Source: UBA1794 sp031552405 (GTDB lineage Bacteria; Bacteroidota; Bacteroidia; Bacteroidales; Bacteroidaceae). Taken from it: a DNA stretch of 64,000 nt. The notes below the pieces were generated by a model. That model worked only from the letters and a program-made list of their open reading frames with translations, had not been told where the DNA came from and searched no databases. The stretch covers positions 1 to 64,000 of the forward strand of contig JAVBMN010000020.1 in the NCBI GenBank assembly GCA_031552405.1, given 5' to 3'. Positions within the stretch are counted from its first letter, which is position 1. Each line of letters starts with the position of its first letter. Position numbers and translations under genes: made by a program. Positions 35,178 through 44,481 of this stretch are shown piece by piece.

Positions 35178-36476
35178 ATGGAACACGAAATTGTAAAGCC
35201 CGCTGAAGGTAAGCTGGGTATATTATGTGTGGGACTGGGAGCTGTAACCTCTACCTTTATGGTAGGAACCCTGATGGCTCGCAAGGGTCTTAGTAAGCCG
35301 GTGGGCTCTTTGTCACAGTTAGCAACCATCCGCGTAGGAAAAGGGGCTGACAAGCAGTACAAGAAAATCAGTGACATTGTACCCCTCACGGATCTGAATG
35401 ATGTAGTACTCGGAGCCTGGGATATCTTCCCCGACTCAGCTTATGAAGCTGCGATCCACGCCGAAGTACTGAAGGAAAAAGACATTAACCCGGTAAAGGA
35501 TGAGCTGGAAGCTATCAAGCCTATGCCCGCAGCGTTCGATCACAATTTCGTAAAGCGACTGAACGGTACATGTATCAAACAAGCAGCTACCCGCTGGGAG
35601 CTCATGGAGCAGATACGCCAGGACATCCGCAACTTCAAAGCAACCCACAACTGTGACCGCATTACTGTAATCTGGGCAGCCAGCACAGAGATCTATGTAG
35701 AGCCACACGAAGTGCACAACTCACTGGCCAGCTTGGAAAAGGCCATGAAAGAGAATGATACCGAGCACATCGCCCCCAGCATGTGTTACGCATATGCCGC
35801 CATCGCCGAAGGCTGTCCCTTCATCATGGGAGCACCTAACCTCTGCTTAGACATCCCCGCTATGTGGGAATTTGCCGAGAAGATGCAGGCGCCCATCGCC
35901 GGAAAAGACTTCAAGACCGGACAAACCATGATGAAAACCGTCCTTGCCCCCGCCTTCAAGACACGTATGCTGGGCCTCAACGGATGGTTCTCTACCAACA
36001 TCCTCGGTAACCGTGACGGCGAAGTGCTGGACGATCCTGCCAACTTCAAGACCAAGGAAGTGAGCAAACTCTCCGTGATCGAAACCATCCTCGACAAGCA
36101 GGAATATCCGGAACTGTACAGCAATATTTTCCATAAAGTGCGCATCAATTACTACCCTCCCCGCAATGACGACAAGGAAGGTTGGGACAATATCGATATC
36201 TACGGCTGGATGGGCTACCCCATGCAGATCAAGGTGGACTTCCTTTGCAAGGACTCCATCCTGGCCGCCCCGCTGCTGCTTGACCTTGTCATCTTCAGCG
36301 ACCTGGCCAAACGTGCCGGAAAAGGTGGTATCCAGACATGGCTGTCCTTCTACTCCAAGAGCCCGATGCACAAGCCCGATGAGAAGCCGGTACACGACCT
36401 CTTCGAACAATTTGCCATGCTCAAGAACGCCATCCGCGAAATGGGAGGCTACGAAGCAGATCAGGAAATCGACTAA
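35178..36476 (+). CDS. ino1: myo-inositol-phosphate synthase
   Basis: Converts glucose-6-phosphate to inositol-3-phosphate (1L-myo-inositol 1-phosphate) with NAD as a recycled cofactor. The 432-residue protein has the Rossmann motif LCVGLGAVTSTFMVGTL (15-31), DRITVIWAASTE, PFIMGAPN and, near the active site, KDFKTGQTMMKTVLAPAFKTR and LNGWFSTNILGNRDG. It is the committed step for Bacteroides inositol lipids. It follows the HAD gene after 40 bp and ends at a strong terminator. Confidence 0.97.
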   Translation: MEHEIVKPAEGKLGILCVGLGAVTSTFMVGTLMARKGLSKPVGSLSQLATIRVGKGADKQYKKISDIVPLTDLNDVVLGAWDIFPDSAYEAAIHAEVLKEKDINPVKDELEAIKPMPAAFDHNFVKRLNGTCIKQAATRWELMEQIRQDIRNFKATHNCDRITVIWAASTEIYVEPHEVHNSLASLEKAMKENDTEHIAPSMCYAYAAIAEGCPFIMGAPNLCLDIPAMWEFAEKMQAPIAGKDFKTGQTMMKTVLAPAFKTRMLGLNGWFSTNILGNRDGEVLDDPANFKTKEVSKLSVIETILDKQEYPELYSNIFHKVRINYYPPRNDDKEGWDNIDIYGWMGYPMQIKVDFLCKDSILAAPLLLDLVIFSDLAKRAGKGGIQTWLSFYSKSPMHKPDEKPVHDLFEQFAMLKNAIREMGGYEADQEID

Positions 36477-36495
36477 TCCGAAAGGTGTATATACA

Positions 36496-36536
36496 AAATA
36501 GAAAAGGAGGGACTAAGTTCTCTCCTTTTTCTATTT
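36496..36536 (+). terminator. Terminator of the inositol-lipid operon
   Basis: AAATAGAAAAGGAG (36496-36509) pairs with CTCCTTTTTCTATTT (36522-36536) with one bulged base and a 12-nt loop. It lies 20 bp past the MIPS stop. Being A/T symmetrical it could work in both directions. Confidence 0.75.
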
Positions 36537-36751
36537 CACAAAGTAGCATATTGTATATACTGATCTTTATCCCTTACGAGGATATATCAAAATGGAATCT
36601 TGGCAGCTATAGCACTTGAAATAAGGTCTTTCATAGTTTTATCATTCTGATATTAGCCAATTTACGCAGCCTTCTTTTTCTTGGAAATTGCACGAATAAA
36701 CCTACTATAAGTTATATTGTTGAAATACAGATGCAACATATGAGCTACATT

Positions 36752-36785
36752 TTTCAACATATAAATAGTTGATTTCAACATATAA
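36752..36785 (+). promoter_or_regulatory. 21-bp-spaced direct repeat upstream of the 36.8-kb promoter
   Basis: TTTCAACATATAA occurs at 36752-36764 and again at 36773-36785, exactly 21 bp apart. The second copy starts 39 bp before the -7 box at 36812. This is the layout expected for an AraC-type dimer site. Related but less exact sequences (GCAACATATGAG at 36733) flank it. Confidence 0.65.
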
Positions 36786-36811
36786 TACACCCTATAAATA
36801 ATGTAAGGGTG

Positions 36812-36819
36812 TACATTTG
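36812..36819 (+). promoter_or_regulatory. Promoter -7 box for the 37.2-kb secreted-protein gene
   Basis: TACATTTG, implying a leader of about 335 nt before the ATG at 37160. No clear -33 box, fitting an activator-dependent promoter. Confidence 0.5.
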
Positions 36820-36872
36820 TCGCAGAAATTGCTTAATACAGAAAGATATCTAACTATTTTATATTAACCCAA

Positions 36873-37160
36873 CTCATATGAGAAAATGTACTCTTACCAT
36901 CCCACCCCATTCTAAGATTTTCCCTGCGCTTTTTTTTTCGCAAGGTCCGTGTACGATAACAGCAACCGATAAAGGAACTGATAGATTCCCTTATACTTTT
37001 TTTTCACAGAGACCGTGTACGATAACAGTCAAACCAAATAGATGAATTAACAATGTCTATTTCCCATATTACTGAGCCGTCATTTTTAAGTAAGAACCAA
37101 AGGCATGGTATTCTCTTAAACTTAAGACCCTATTTATTCACCTTTTAATAATTATCAAAA
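36873..37160 (+). promoter_or_regulatory. Conserved long leader with duplicated CCGTGTACGATAACAG
   Basis: The segment shares blocks with the leader at 59.99-60.2 kb. It begins with ATGAGAAAATGTA, continues with a T-run followed by CCGTGTACGATAACAG at 36947-36962, and repeats the T-run plus motif at 37013-37028, 66 bp on. The last 80 bp before the ATG also match (CCAAAGGCATGGTATTCTCT versus TCAAAGATATGGCATTCTTT). An open frame 36878-37045 covers both motifs, but the other copy is broken by an early stop, so conservation seems to be at the nucleic-acid level. The remainder of the gene-free 36477-37159 stretch holds the terminator, repeats and promoter listed separately. Confidence 0.65.
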
Positions 37161-40100
37161 TGAAAAGTAAATTATTTATGTTCATTATGGCTTTGACCAT
37201 AAGCACCTGTCCCCCAACGGCACAGGCACAGAATGTGATTCCGTACTTACCGATGCAAAACGATTTCGGTGGAACGGCAGTGGCTGACCTGGCAACTTTT
37301 GAGCCTTCGCTCAGTCAGTTCACTCTCGAAGTAACGGCAGATGCAACAGGTACGCCTGTAAGCATTGATATGCTGGGCATTACTTACACACCACAAATCT
37401 CCACGGATCTACGCTTCGTGCTCTACAAAGAGAAAGTGTACATTTACGAAGGTGACGAATACAAAGAAACACAGATTCCATCCCTACAGATCTCTTACAG
37501 CGGAAGCAACCTTCTTCAGAATCCGGGCTTCGAAACGGTAGTATCACTGGGAAGCGTATGGAAGGATGGGATATACTGGAATGCGTACACTGACACAAGA
37601 ACGGAAGCATGGGGAGCCACTTCCTCCACTTCGATTCGTAATGGCTCATCGTACGGCACTTACCGTATGTTAATGCACAATAACGCCCGTTATTTGACAC
37701 AACAGCTGGCCACAGGCGAAGTAAAGCCAAACACCTATTACAAAGTAGCTTATCATTGGGCCGAAGCCGCAGGCGCTAACGATGGCGGATTGTACACCAT
37801 AGAATTGGGCAGTACTCAGTTTGCAAGTGACTACCTTTCCATTCCGGCACATACCGTAACCAATACAGAAAATGCATGGCGTGACTTTGAAACAACCTTC
37901 AAAACCGGATCAAATGTCGACATAAATAATCCCGTTTGGTTTACTCTGCACAGAAGCAATTCAAAAATAGACTACCTTGACGATATTTCACTATTGGAAG
38001 GTACAGCCGCAGTAGGCATCACCGGCGCAGTTTCGGCACAGTATGCCGCTGAAGTAGTGGCTGCTCCGGAAATGACACCCAACTATGCCGCAGGTGATGC
38101 ATTTGACATGTATCCTTACTATCTGGTCAATCCTAACTTTGATGTGGATTATTCGGGATGGCAAAAAACCACGAACGGCACCATACAACGCGGAACCGGT
38201 ATAAAGGCCGATGGTACGCTTTTACCTGCCGGAGACGGGAAATTACAGGTATGGGGAATCACAAGCGCAGGAAATATTTATCAATCTCTTTCAGATCTTC
38301 CTAACGGGAAATACAAACTAAGGGCTGCTGTGTATGCCAGTCCGGTCACTCAGGATGGGCTTTACCTGTATGCCAATCAGCAACAAACGGTGATTACTGA
38401 TGCGGTGGCAACCACCAATGCCTATATTGAAGTGGAGAATGCAATTGTGGTAGACGGGAACCTGGAGTTTGGCTTGAAACTCACTGTTGCTCCAAGTGCC
38501 ACTGCTGAAGTGGATTTGGACAAAGTTAGTCTGTTCTATTACGGTCCTGATCACTCTGCTCAGGCCGAAGCCATCCTGGCGCAGATTGCCTCTATTGAAA
38601 CGTTGCTTGAAAGCCCGATGAATACCGCCATAAAAGCCGAGTTAACAGCTAAGAAGAATGCAGCCTACAATGCAGCAACCGCCTCTCCGCTTGTTCCTTC
38701 TGACTTGGAAACAACCGCTACTGCATTGAGTAGTGTGATTACTACAGCTAATGCTTCCGCTGCAGCATACGTAATTCTGGACAATTTCCTCAACGGTGTT
38801 GAATCTGCATTAGACTCTTACAACAGTTATTCAGGTTACGCTACCTATGCCGCCATCGTTCTTACTGCAAGAACTGCTTACACCAATGGAACAACCGCTG
38901 ATGCAGATATCCAAACTGCAATCCTCGCCCTCAAAGCAGCCAAAAACAACTGCAAGTACTCAGACGGAGCAATCCATAACGACCCTAATCTGCTTTATGG
39001 ATGGGATGCCCAAAAAGACGGCACAACTACCCCCGAAGAGGCAGGATGGATCGCCTCACAGGATGATCTTATTTGGGGAGGACAGCTTTCGGGAGCTAAT
39101 GAAGACAAAGATGCATTATACCGTACCAATTCTCTTGATAAATATGCTTTCTATGCCAAATCCAGAAAGAACAATGAAGTGATTACATACGCATACCCAA
39201 TCTACCTAGAAGCTGGCAAAACCTATTTCTTTGAAGGAAAGAACTGGCGTAGAAACGGGCAACAAGCCGCCGATGCAGCCCATGTCACATTTGCCGTTTC
39301 ATCTACCCCTTCCAGTACAGGCACTATCTTGAACTCACAAACAATACTTTGCAATAAGGAAGGATACCTTGATTATTCCTTCTCTTTTGATGTGACCACC
39401 ACAGGGGTTTATTACCTTGTCCGTTATGCGGAAGAACCTACATCAAGTAATTACCAGGATGTATCTGCCGATTTATCCCTAGTTGAAGCCTATACACTTA
39501 CCGACGGAGCAGCCACTGTGGTTGGTGAACTCACCCCATCCATCATCACAGAGCTTGGAGTTGCCGATATTATCTCTGTAGATCTTACCAATACCACTGC
39601 TTCCAATGCTGTAATACTAACCCTTAAAAATCCCAACACTTTAGTACACAATGCACCTGCCAATGTGACAACCAATGGGATTAAGGTATCTAACAATGAA
39701 TTTGTAGACACCCCCAACTTGACTGACCTGCAACCTTTCTCAGCCACAGGCGATATTGCTGGTGCAATATCCTACCAACGTGCCTTCACCGGAGTAGCTA
39801 ACGAAACTGACGGAGCAACTGGAGGATGGGAAGTATTCAACGTGCCGTTTAAGGTAACCAGCGTAAAAGCCACCATCGATGGTAAAGAGTACGAATACCT
39901 GCCTTATACAGAGTGGAAGGCCACGGATGATGCAACGGTAGAAGGTTGTGGATTCTTCTGGATTAAGAAGGCCACAGAGGGTAGCAATGCTATCAGCAGC
40001 AGTGTAGAGAGTCTTGAGGATATGACTGCGAATGAACCGTATCTTATCGCATTTCCCAGAATATCTATTGAAGGACGTCCACAGTTTAATGTAAATGGTG

Positions 40101-40576
40101 AAACCTTCACTTTTAGCGGCGAAAACGGTGTAGAGGCAACTATTAATCTTCAGCCCGCAGAAGCAGGTAACTTCAGCTTCAACCAAAGCTATCTGGAAGG
40201 TACTATGCAGAATGTGTATCTGCTGAATGCTGCCGGTGATGCATTTGTAAAAGAGGCAGAGGCAACAATCGTTCCTTTCCGTCCTTTTGTGACATTTGAT
40301 AATCCAATAGGTGCAGCTCCTTCGCAGTTCCTTATCAATGGCAATAATGATGTGACTAATATAGAAGAAGTGAAGGCTCGCCTTGCTGCTGCCAAGATGA
40401 TTATTACTGTAGCTGAGAACGGAGTAACTATCTACTCGGAAAATGAAGGCACGGTATTGGTATATGACCTGAACGGTGCATTAGTGAAGAGCATAGCTAT
40501 CAGCAATGGTGAGAACTTCATATCTCTCCCGAGCGGTGCATACGTCATCCACAATAAGACAGTTATCGTAAAATAA
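37160..40576 (+). CDS. Large secreted modular protein, paralog of the 60.2-kb gene
   Basis: A 1138-residue exported protein with signal MKSKLFMFIMALTISTCPPT up to AQAQN. The N-terminal domain (about 25-105, PYLPMQNDFGGTAVADLATF) is almost the same as in the 60.2-kb paralog. Then come two binding-like modules beginning NLLQNPGFE (about 117) and YYLVNPNFD (about 322), an Ala-rich helical stretch (about 470-600) and a further beta module. A C-terminal domain shared with the paralog starts near 770 and ends VLVYDLNGALVKS and GAYVIHNKTVIVK. No catalytic motif is seen. A surface glycan-binding role is likely. A small conserved gene follows after 18 bp. Confidence 0.8.
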   Translation: MKSKLFMFIMALTISTCPPTAQAQNVIPYLPMQNDFGGTAVADLATFEPSLSQFTLEVTADATGTPVSIDMLGITYTPQISTDLRFVLYKEKVYIYEGDEYKETQIPSLQISYSGSNLLQNPGFETVVSLGSVWKDGIYWNAYTDTRTEAWGATSSTSIRNGSSYGTYRMLMHNNARYLTQQLATGEVKPNTYYKVAYHWAEAAGANDGGLYTIELGSTQFASDYLSIPAHTVTNTENAWRDFETTFKTGSNVDINNPVWFTLHRSNSKIDYLDDISLLEGTAAVGITGAVSAQYAAEVVAAPEMTPNYAAGDAFDMYPYYLVNPNFDVDYSGWQKTTNGTIQRGTGIKADGTLLPAGDGKLQVWGITSAGNIYQSLSDLPNGKYKLRAAVYASPVTQDGLYLYANQQQTVITDAVATTNAYIEVENAIVVDGNLEFGLKLTVAPSATAEVDLDKVSLFYYGPDHSAQAEAILAQIASIETLLESPMNTAIKAELTAKKNAAYNAATASPLVPSDLETTATALSSVITTANASAAAYVILDNFLNGVESALDSYNSYSGYATYAAIVLTARTAYTNGTTADADIQTAILALKAAKNNCKYSDGAIHNDPNLLYGWDAQKDGTTTPEEAGWIASQDDLIWGGQLSGANEDKDALYRTNSLDKYAFYAKSRKNNEVITYAYPIYLEAGKTYFFEGKNWRRNGQQAADAAHVTFAVSSTPSSTGTILNSQTILCNKEGYLDYSFSFDVTTTGVYYLVRYAEEPTSSNYQDVSADLSLVEAYTLTDGAATVVGELTPSIITELGVADIISVDLTNTTASNAVILTLKNPNTLVHNAPANVTTNGIKVSNNEFVDTPNLTDLQPFSATGDIAGAISYQRAFTGVANETDGATGGWEVFNVPFKVTSVKATIDGKEYEYLPYTEWKATDDATVEGCGFFWIKKATEGSNAISSSVESLEDMTANEPYLIAFPRISIEGRPQFNVNGETFTFSGENGVEATINLQPAEAGNFSFNQSYLEGTMQNVYLLNAAGDAFVKEAEATIVPFRPFVTFDNPIGAAPSQFLINGNNDVTNIEEVKARLAAAKMIITVAENGVTIYSENEGTVLVYDLNGALVKSIAISNGENFISLPSGAYVIHNKTVIVK

Positions 40577-40594
40577 CCCTTAATAACAAGTCTG

Positions 40595-40774
40595 ATGAAA
40601 ACAAAGAAAGAATATAACCGGCCTCATATAGAGATTATTGAGCTGGAACTGGAAGAAATAATGATCACAGCTTCGCAACTTAAAGAAAGCTTTGGAGATA
40701 AAAGTGGAGTAAACCTCCAGCAAACAAACTCTTTCTGGAACGAAAACAACATAATAAAAGGCGACGAAGAGTAG
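40595..40774 (+). CDS. Small conserved protein following the secreted protein
   Basis: A 59-residue ORF starting MKTKKEYNRPHIEIIELELE. It begins 18 bp after the large gene and ends just before a strong terminator, so it is cotranscribed. A paralog of 60 residues follows the other large gene at 62673; both share KTKKEYNRP, IELxLEE, TAS and QxTNSFWN. There is no signal peptide. The opening K-x-Y-x-x-P-x-I-E-x-I-E pattern recalls short hypothetical proteins common in Bacteroidales. The role is unknown; a leader-like precursor or a small partner of the secreted protein are guesses. Confidence 0.75.
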   Translation: MKTKKEYNRPHIEIIELELEEIMITASQLKESFGDKSGVNLQQTNSFWNENNIIKGDEE

Positions 40775-40805
40775 TCTCTCATAGACTATAGTTAGTAAGT
40801 AAGTG

Positions 40806-40846
40806 AAAAGCCGGAGGAGAACGGTCACGTTCTTCCTCCAGCTTTT
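40806..40846 (+). terminator. Terminator after the small conserved gene
   Basis: AAAAGCCGGAGGAGAACG (40806-40823) pairs with CGTTCTTCCTCCAGCTTTT (40828-40846) with one mismatch and one bulge around a GTCA loop. It is a strong stem with a U-rich end. Confidence 0.85.
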
Positions 40847-40899
40847 AATTCATGAACTGCAAGCGGATAATTATAAAAACAATTCTAAAACGATTTGAA

Positions 40900-43800
40900 A
40901 TGAAGAAACTATTTTTGATTTATTCCCTGCTGACACTGATTGGCCTCATAGGCTTCAGTCCGGAGGTTATAGCACTGAATCATGCAAACCGAGTTTTCAA
41001 CAGTTTTGAATCCTCTGCCAAGGCATCTGCTGTGGCCCCTCTTGCCGGGGAAAATAGCTTTTTGGCCCAAGAAGCAGCAGAAGATGGGAGTTTTCCTTTG
41101 GTGAAAGACGGAAAAGCTGCCATATTGGTAGTAGATGCAAAGGATGCGGAGGTCGTTTCCATTGTCGCTACGGCATTCAGCAAGGATGTAAAACTTATTA
41201 CAGGAGTTACTCCTTCAGTATCGAACAAGTTGGAGGAAGGCACCTACCCTGTGATCATCGGTACGCTCGGAAAATCGGCGCTGATTGACCAACTGGCTTC
41301 GGAAGGGAAAATTGCTTCTGCACAAGTGAAAGGGAAATGGGAGACCTTCTGCCTGTCGGTAATTGAAAATCCTTTTGAAGGAGTGGATAAAGCGTTGGTA
41401 ATCTTCGGAAGCGACCCAAGGGGAACGGCTTTTGGAGTCTTCGAGTTATCCAGGCAAATCGGGGTTTCTCCCTGGGTGTGGTGGGCAGACGTGCTGCCAG
41501 AAGAACGTAGTACTATATATATACCTGCGGGAGAAGACATTATCGGGCCCCCGTCTGTGAAGTACAGAGGGCTGTTCATTAATGACGAAGACTGGGGACT
41601 CCAACCCTGGGCTGCAAAAAAAATGGATACAGATATCAAAGACATTGGCCCCAAGACGTATGAAAAGGTGTTTGAATTGATGCTACGCCTGAAAGCCAAT
41701 TATATGTGGCCGGCCATGCATCCTTGCACAAAAGCCTTTTGGTACTACCCCGGAAACCCGGAGATGGCCCGTAAATACCATATTGTATTGGGCGCCACCC
41801 ATTGCGAACCGCTACTGAGGAACAATGTGGACGAGTGGGTCAATAATTTCCAGAGCGAATATGGGACCGCCTCAGGCGACTGGAACTGGGCGACAAACAG
41901 TACTAAAATCACAACATACTGGACCGACCGGGTGATCCAGTCCAAGGGACAGGATGCCGTCTACACCATCGGTATGCGCGGTATTCACGACAGCGATATG
42001 CCGGGCTACTCCGGTAATGAGGCCAAAAAGAATGGGCTGAGAAGTGTCATTGCAGCCCAGCGCACTATTCTGGAAACCCATCTTGAAAAACCCGCTTCGC
42101 AAGTACCTCAGATCTTCTGCCCCTACAAAGAAGTGCTGGATTTATACAAATTGGGGCTTGACCTGCCCGATGATATTACCATCACATGGGCTGATGATAA
42201 CCATGGCTACATCCGCCAGCTCTCCAATCCACAGGAACAGTTGCGAAGCGGAGGAGCAGGCGTATACTACCATTTGTCATATTGGGGCGCTCCCGAAGAT
42301 TACCTGTGGCTCTCTTCCATTTCTCCTTCTCTGATCAGTTATGAGATGAGCAAAGCATACGCTCTGAACACGCGGAATTTGTGGGTATTTAATGCGGGAG
42401 ACATCAAACCCGCCGAGCTGGAATTGCAGTTTGCAATGGATCTTGCCTGGGATATAACCGCCTGGAGCCCGGAGAAAGCACACACCTACAGCACCCACTG
42501 GGCCACAGAAACCTTTGGAAAAGAACTGGGTGAGAGCATTGGAAAGATCAAGCAGGAATACTACCATTTGGCAGCTTTGGGTAAACCGGAACATCTGCAT
42601 CTGATTGAATACACTGAGGAAGAAATCGATCAGCGCTTGGCTGATTATGCTAAACTTGTGGCCGAATCCAGAAGTGTGGAAGGACAAGTTCCCTCGCGTC
42701 TGAAGGATGCCTACTACGAATTGGTTGCCTACCCGCTTGAGGCTGCAGCCTCCATGAATGAAAAAATACTGTATGCAAAAAGAAGCCTCCAACTAGCTGC
42801 GCAAGGGAACCGTAATGCTCTGGACTATGCTGCTAAGGCAAAAACTGCCTATCAGAGTATCATTACCCTGACGAATAAATACAACCAGGAGATTGCTTCC
42901 GGGAAATGGAATGGCATTATGAGTTATGCCCCACGTGGCCGTTCCCAATTCTCTGCCCCTACTGTAGCCACCGAAAGCTCTATCGCTGAACATGGTGTCC
43001 CCGCAGAAGAGAAAGGAAACGTAACTTCTTTTACCGCCGATGACTTTACGCTGAAGCACGAAGCCGGATACACCCTTCACTCAATTAAGGAACTGGGGGC
43101 TTCTACAGGATCCGTGACGGTTTGGCCGTTGAATATGACCACTTATAATGAATCCAACATTACCTCTGCACCCTACGTGGAATACAATGTGGAAGTATCC
43201 AAGGGAACCTCTCTCCTTATCGTAAAATGCCTCCCTACGTTCCCCTTGTATGAGGAAATGAAACTGCGTTATGCAATCTCTGTGGACGGTTCTATACCCG
43301 AGTTTGTGAATATTGCTACCTCCGCGGAATCAAGTGCATGGACCAAGAATGTTATTGCAGGCTATGCAAGCGGGTCAAGTGCCTACAAAAGCGATTCGGA
43401 CAAGGAAATCAAGGTACGCATCTATTTTACGGATCCGGGATTGGTACTGAGCGCTCTGGACGTAAAGAAAGAGATAACAAGTCCTTATACGGAGTTGATC
43501 ACCAACCCAAGCTTCGAATACGTAGCAGCAGGAAAGTTATATGAAGGTACGGTTGCAAGAGGCACCCCCTACGGTTGGCAGCAAACCGGCCAGGTAGTTG
43601 GGAACTCCTACGGTATCAGCAACGATGCTACAGAATATGATGAAAATGCCATCTGCTGGTACAACGCCAACCAGTCTCCCTATGCCATGCCGGAAGAATT
43701 TGAGCTGTATCAGATCATCCGTGGATTAGAGCCTGGGGAATATGTGGTTCGTTGCCGTCTGGCAGTAATGACGGGCTATGAAACTAATGTGCGTCTATTT

Positions 43801-44337
43801 GCCAATAACTTCGTGCAATATTATGGAAGCGCCTCGAAGTACGTCGACAACCTGACGATAAGCGAGATCAAAAGCTTTGCAGGATTAACAGGAGTTTCAG
43901 GTATGACTAAGGCTGCCTTGAGAGAAATGGCGGTAAAAGTGACCCTTCAGGAAGGGGATTCATTGAAGCTGGGTATCCGCTCCAGTAACCTAAAAAGCGA
44001 TGGAACAAAGGGAAGCGGCCCTGACGCCTCCCATGCATACGGCGGATTCAAGGTGGATCATTTCCGGTTGGAAGCAGTAAATCCCGTGGGACTAAAACCT
44101 CTTGCTACGGAGGAAGCAGGCATTCGGATCACCGGGTCAGAGGATGGAATCGAAATCACCATAGAGCAACTCCATATACACGGATACGCCAAACTCTATT
44201 CTTTATCAGGTAATCTCATACTGAAACGTATCCTTACAACGGGTATGAATTCTATTTCCATTGCCCAGAAAGGAGTGTACCTGGTACAGACTGTAGTAGA
44301 TGGGCGAGAACACACTAAAAAGATACGAATCGAATAG
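40900..44337 (+). CDS. GH115 family glycoside hydrolase (alpha-glucuronidase type)
   Basis: The start is placed at the ATG at 40900 (MKKLFLIYSLLTLIGLIGFS), giving 1145 residues with a signal peptide. The GH115 core is recognised by GTAFGVFELSRQIGVSPWVW, KYRGLFINDEDWGLQPWA, RLKANYMWPAMHP, LGATHCEPLLRNN and TIGMRGIHDSDMPGY. Family members remove alpha-1,2-linked (4-O-methyl)glucuronic acid from xylan-type glycans. After the core come a beta module and an additional binding-like domain (about 865-1050, LITNPSFEYVAAGKLYEGT). The protein ends with a tail resembling T9SS sorting domains (AKLYSLSGNLILKRIL, GVYLVQTVVDG). No promoter box is obvious in the 53 bp after the upstream terminator. Confidence 0.9.
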   Translation: MKKLFLIYSLLTLIGLIGFSPEVIALNHANRVFNSFESSAKASAVAPLAGENSFLAQEAAEDGSFPLVKDGKAAILVVDAKDAEVVSIVATAFSKDVKLITGVTPSVSNKLEEGTYPVIIGTLGKSALIDQLASEGKIASAQVKGKWETFCLSVIENPFEGVDKALVIFGSDPRGTAFGVFELSRQIGVSPWVWWADVLPEERSTIYIPAGEDIIGPPSVKYRGLFINDEDWGLQPWAAKKMDTDIKDIGPKTYEKVFELMLRLKANYMWPAMHPCTKAFWYYPGNPEMARKYHIVLGATHCEPLLRNNVDEWVNNFQSEYGTASGDWNWATNSTKITTYWTDRVIQSKGQDAVYTIGMRGIHDSDMPGYSGNEAKKNGLRSVIAAQRTILETHLEKPASQVPQIFCPYKEVLDLYKLGLDLPDDITITWADDNHGYIRQLSNPQEQLRSGGAGVYYHLSYWGAPEDYLWLSSISPSLISYEMSKAYALNTRNLWVFNAGDIKPAELELQFAMDLAWDITAWSPEKAHTYSTHWATETFGKELGESIGKIKQEYYHLAALGKPEHLHLIEYTEEEIDQRLADYAKLVAESRSVEGQVPSRLKDAYYELVAYPLEAAASMNEKILYAKRSLQLAAQGNRNALDYAAKAKTAYQSIITLTNKYNQEIASGKWNGIMSYAPRGRSQFSAPTVATESSIAEHGVPAEEKGNVTSFTADDFTLKHEAGYTLHSIKELGASTGSVTVWPLNMTTYNESNITSAPYVEYNVEVSKGTSLLIVKCLPTFPLYEEMKLRYAISVDGSIPEFVNIATSAESSAWTKNVIAGYASGSSAYKSDSDKEIKVRIYFTDPGLVLSALDVKKEITSPYTELITNPSFEYVAAGKLYEGTVARGTPYGWQQTGQVVGNSYGISNDATEYDENAICWYNANQSPYAMPEEFELYQIIRGLEPGEYVVRCRLAVMTGYETNVRLFANNFVQYYGSASKYVDNLTISEIKSFAGLTGVSGMTKAALREMAVKVTLQEGDSLKLGIRSSNLKSDGTKGSGPDASHAYGGFKVDHFRLEAVNPVGLKPLATEEAGIRITGSEDGIEITIEQLHIHGYAKLYSLSGNLILKRILTTGMNSISIAQKGVYLVQTVVDGREHTKKIRIE

Positions 44338-44384
44338 TTTGCCTATTCCTCTGGTTGTTACTCTGAAAATGACCGCATATCTTT

Positions 44385-44421
44385 AAAGGCTGTCTTCACA
44401 ATTATGTGAGGCAGCCTTTTT
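44385..44421 (+). terminator. Terminator of the GH115 gene
   Basis: AAAGGCTG (44385-44392) pairs with CAGCCTTT (44412-44419), with an inner TCACA/TGTGA stem, followed by T residues. It is 48 bp past the GH115 stop. Confidence 0.75.
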
Positions 44422-44481
44422 GTATGCAAGCTTTTCCGTACACAGAGCTGTTGTCGAAATATTTCACGCCTGAAGTTCAAC

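Noticed and set aside
36878..37045. A 55-codon leader ORF with an internally repeated FFSQ-PCTIT segment
   Set aside because: The repeat reflects the duplicated DNA motif, and the equivalent frame in the 59.99-kb leader stops after 12 codons, so the peptide is not conserved. The signal is treated as nucleic-acid level.
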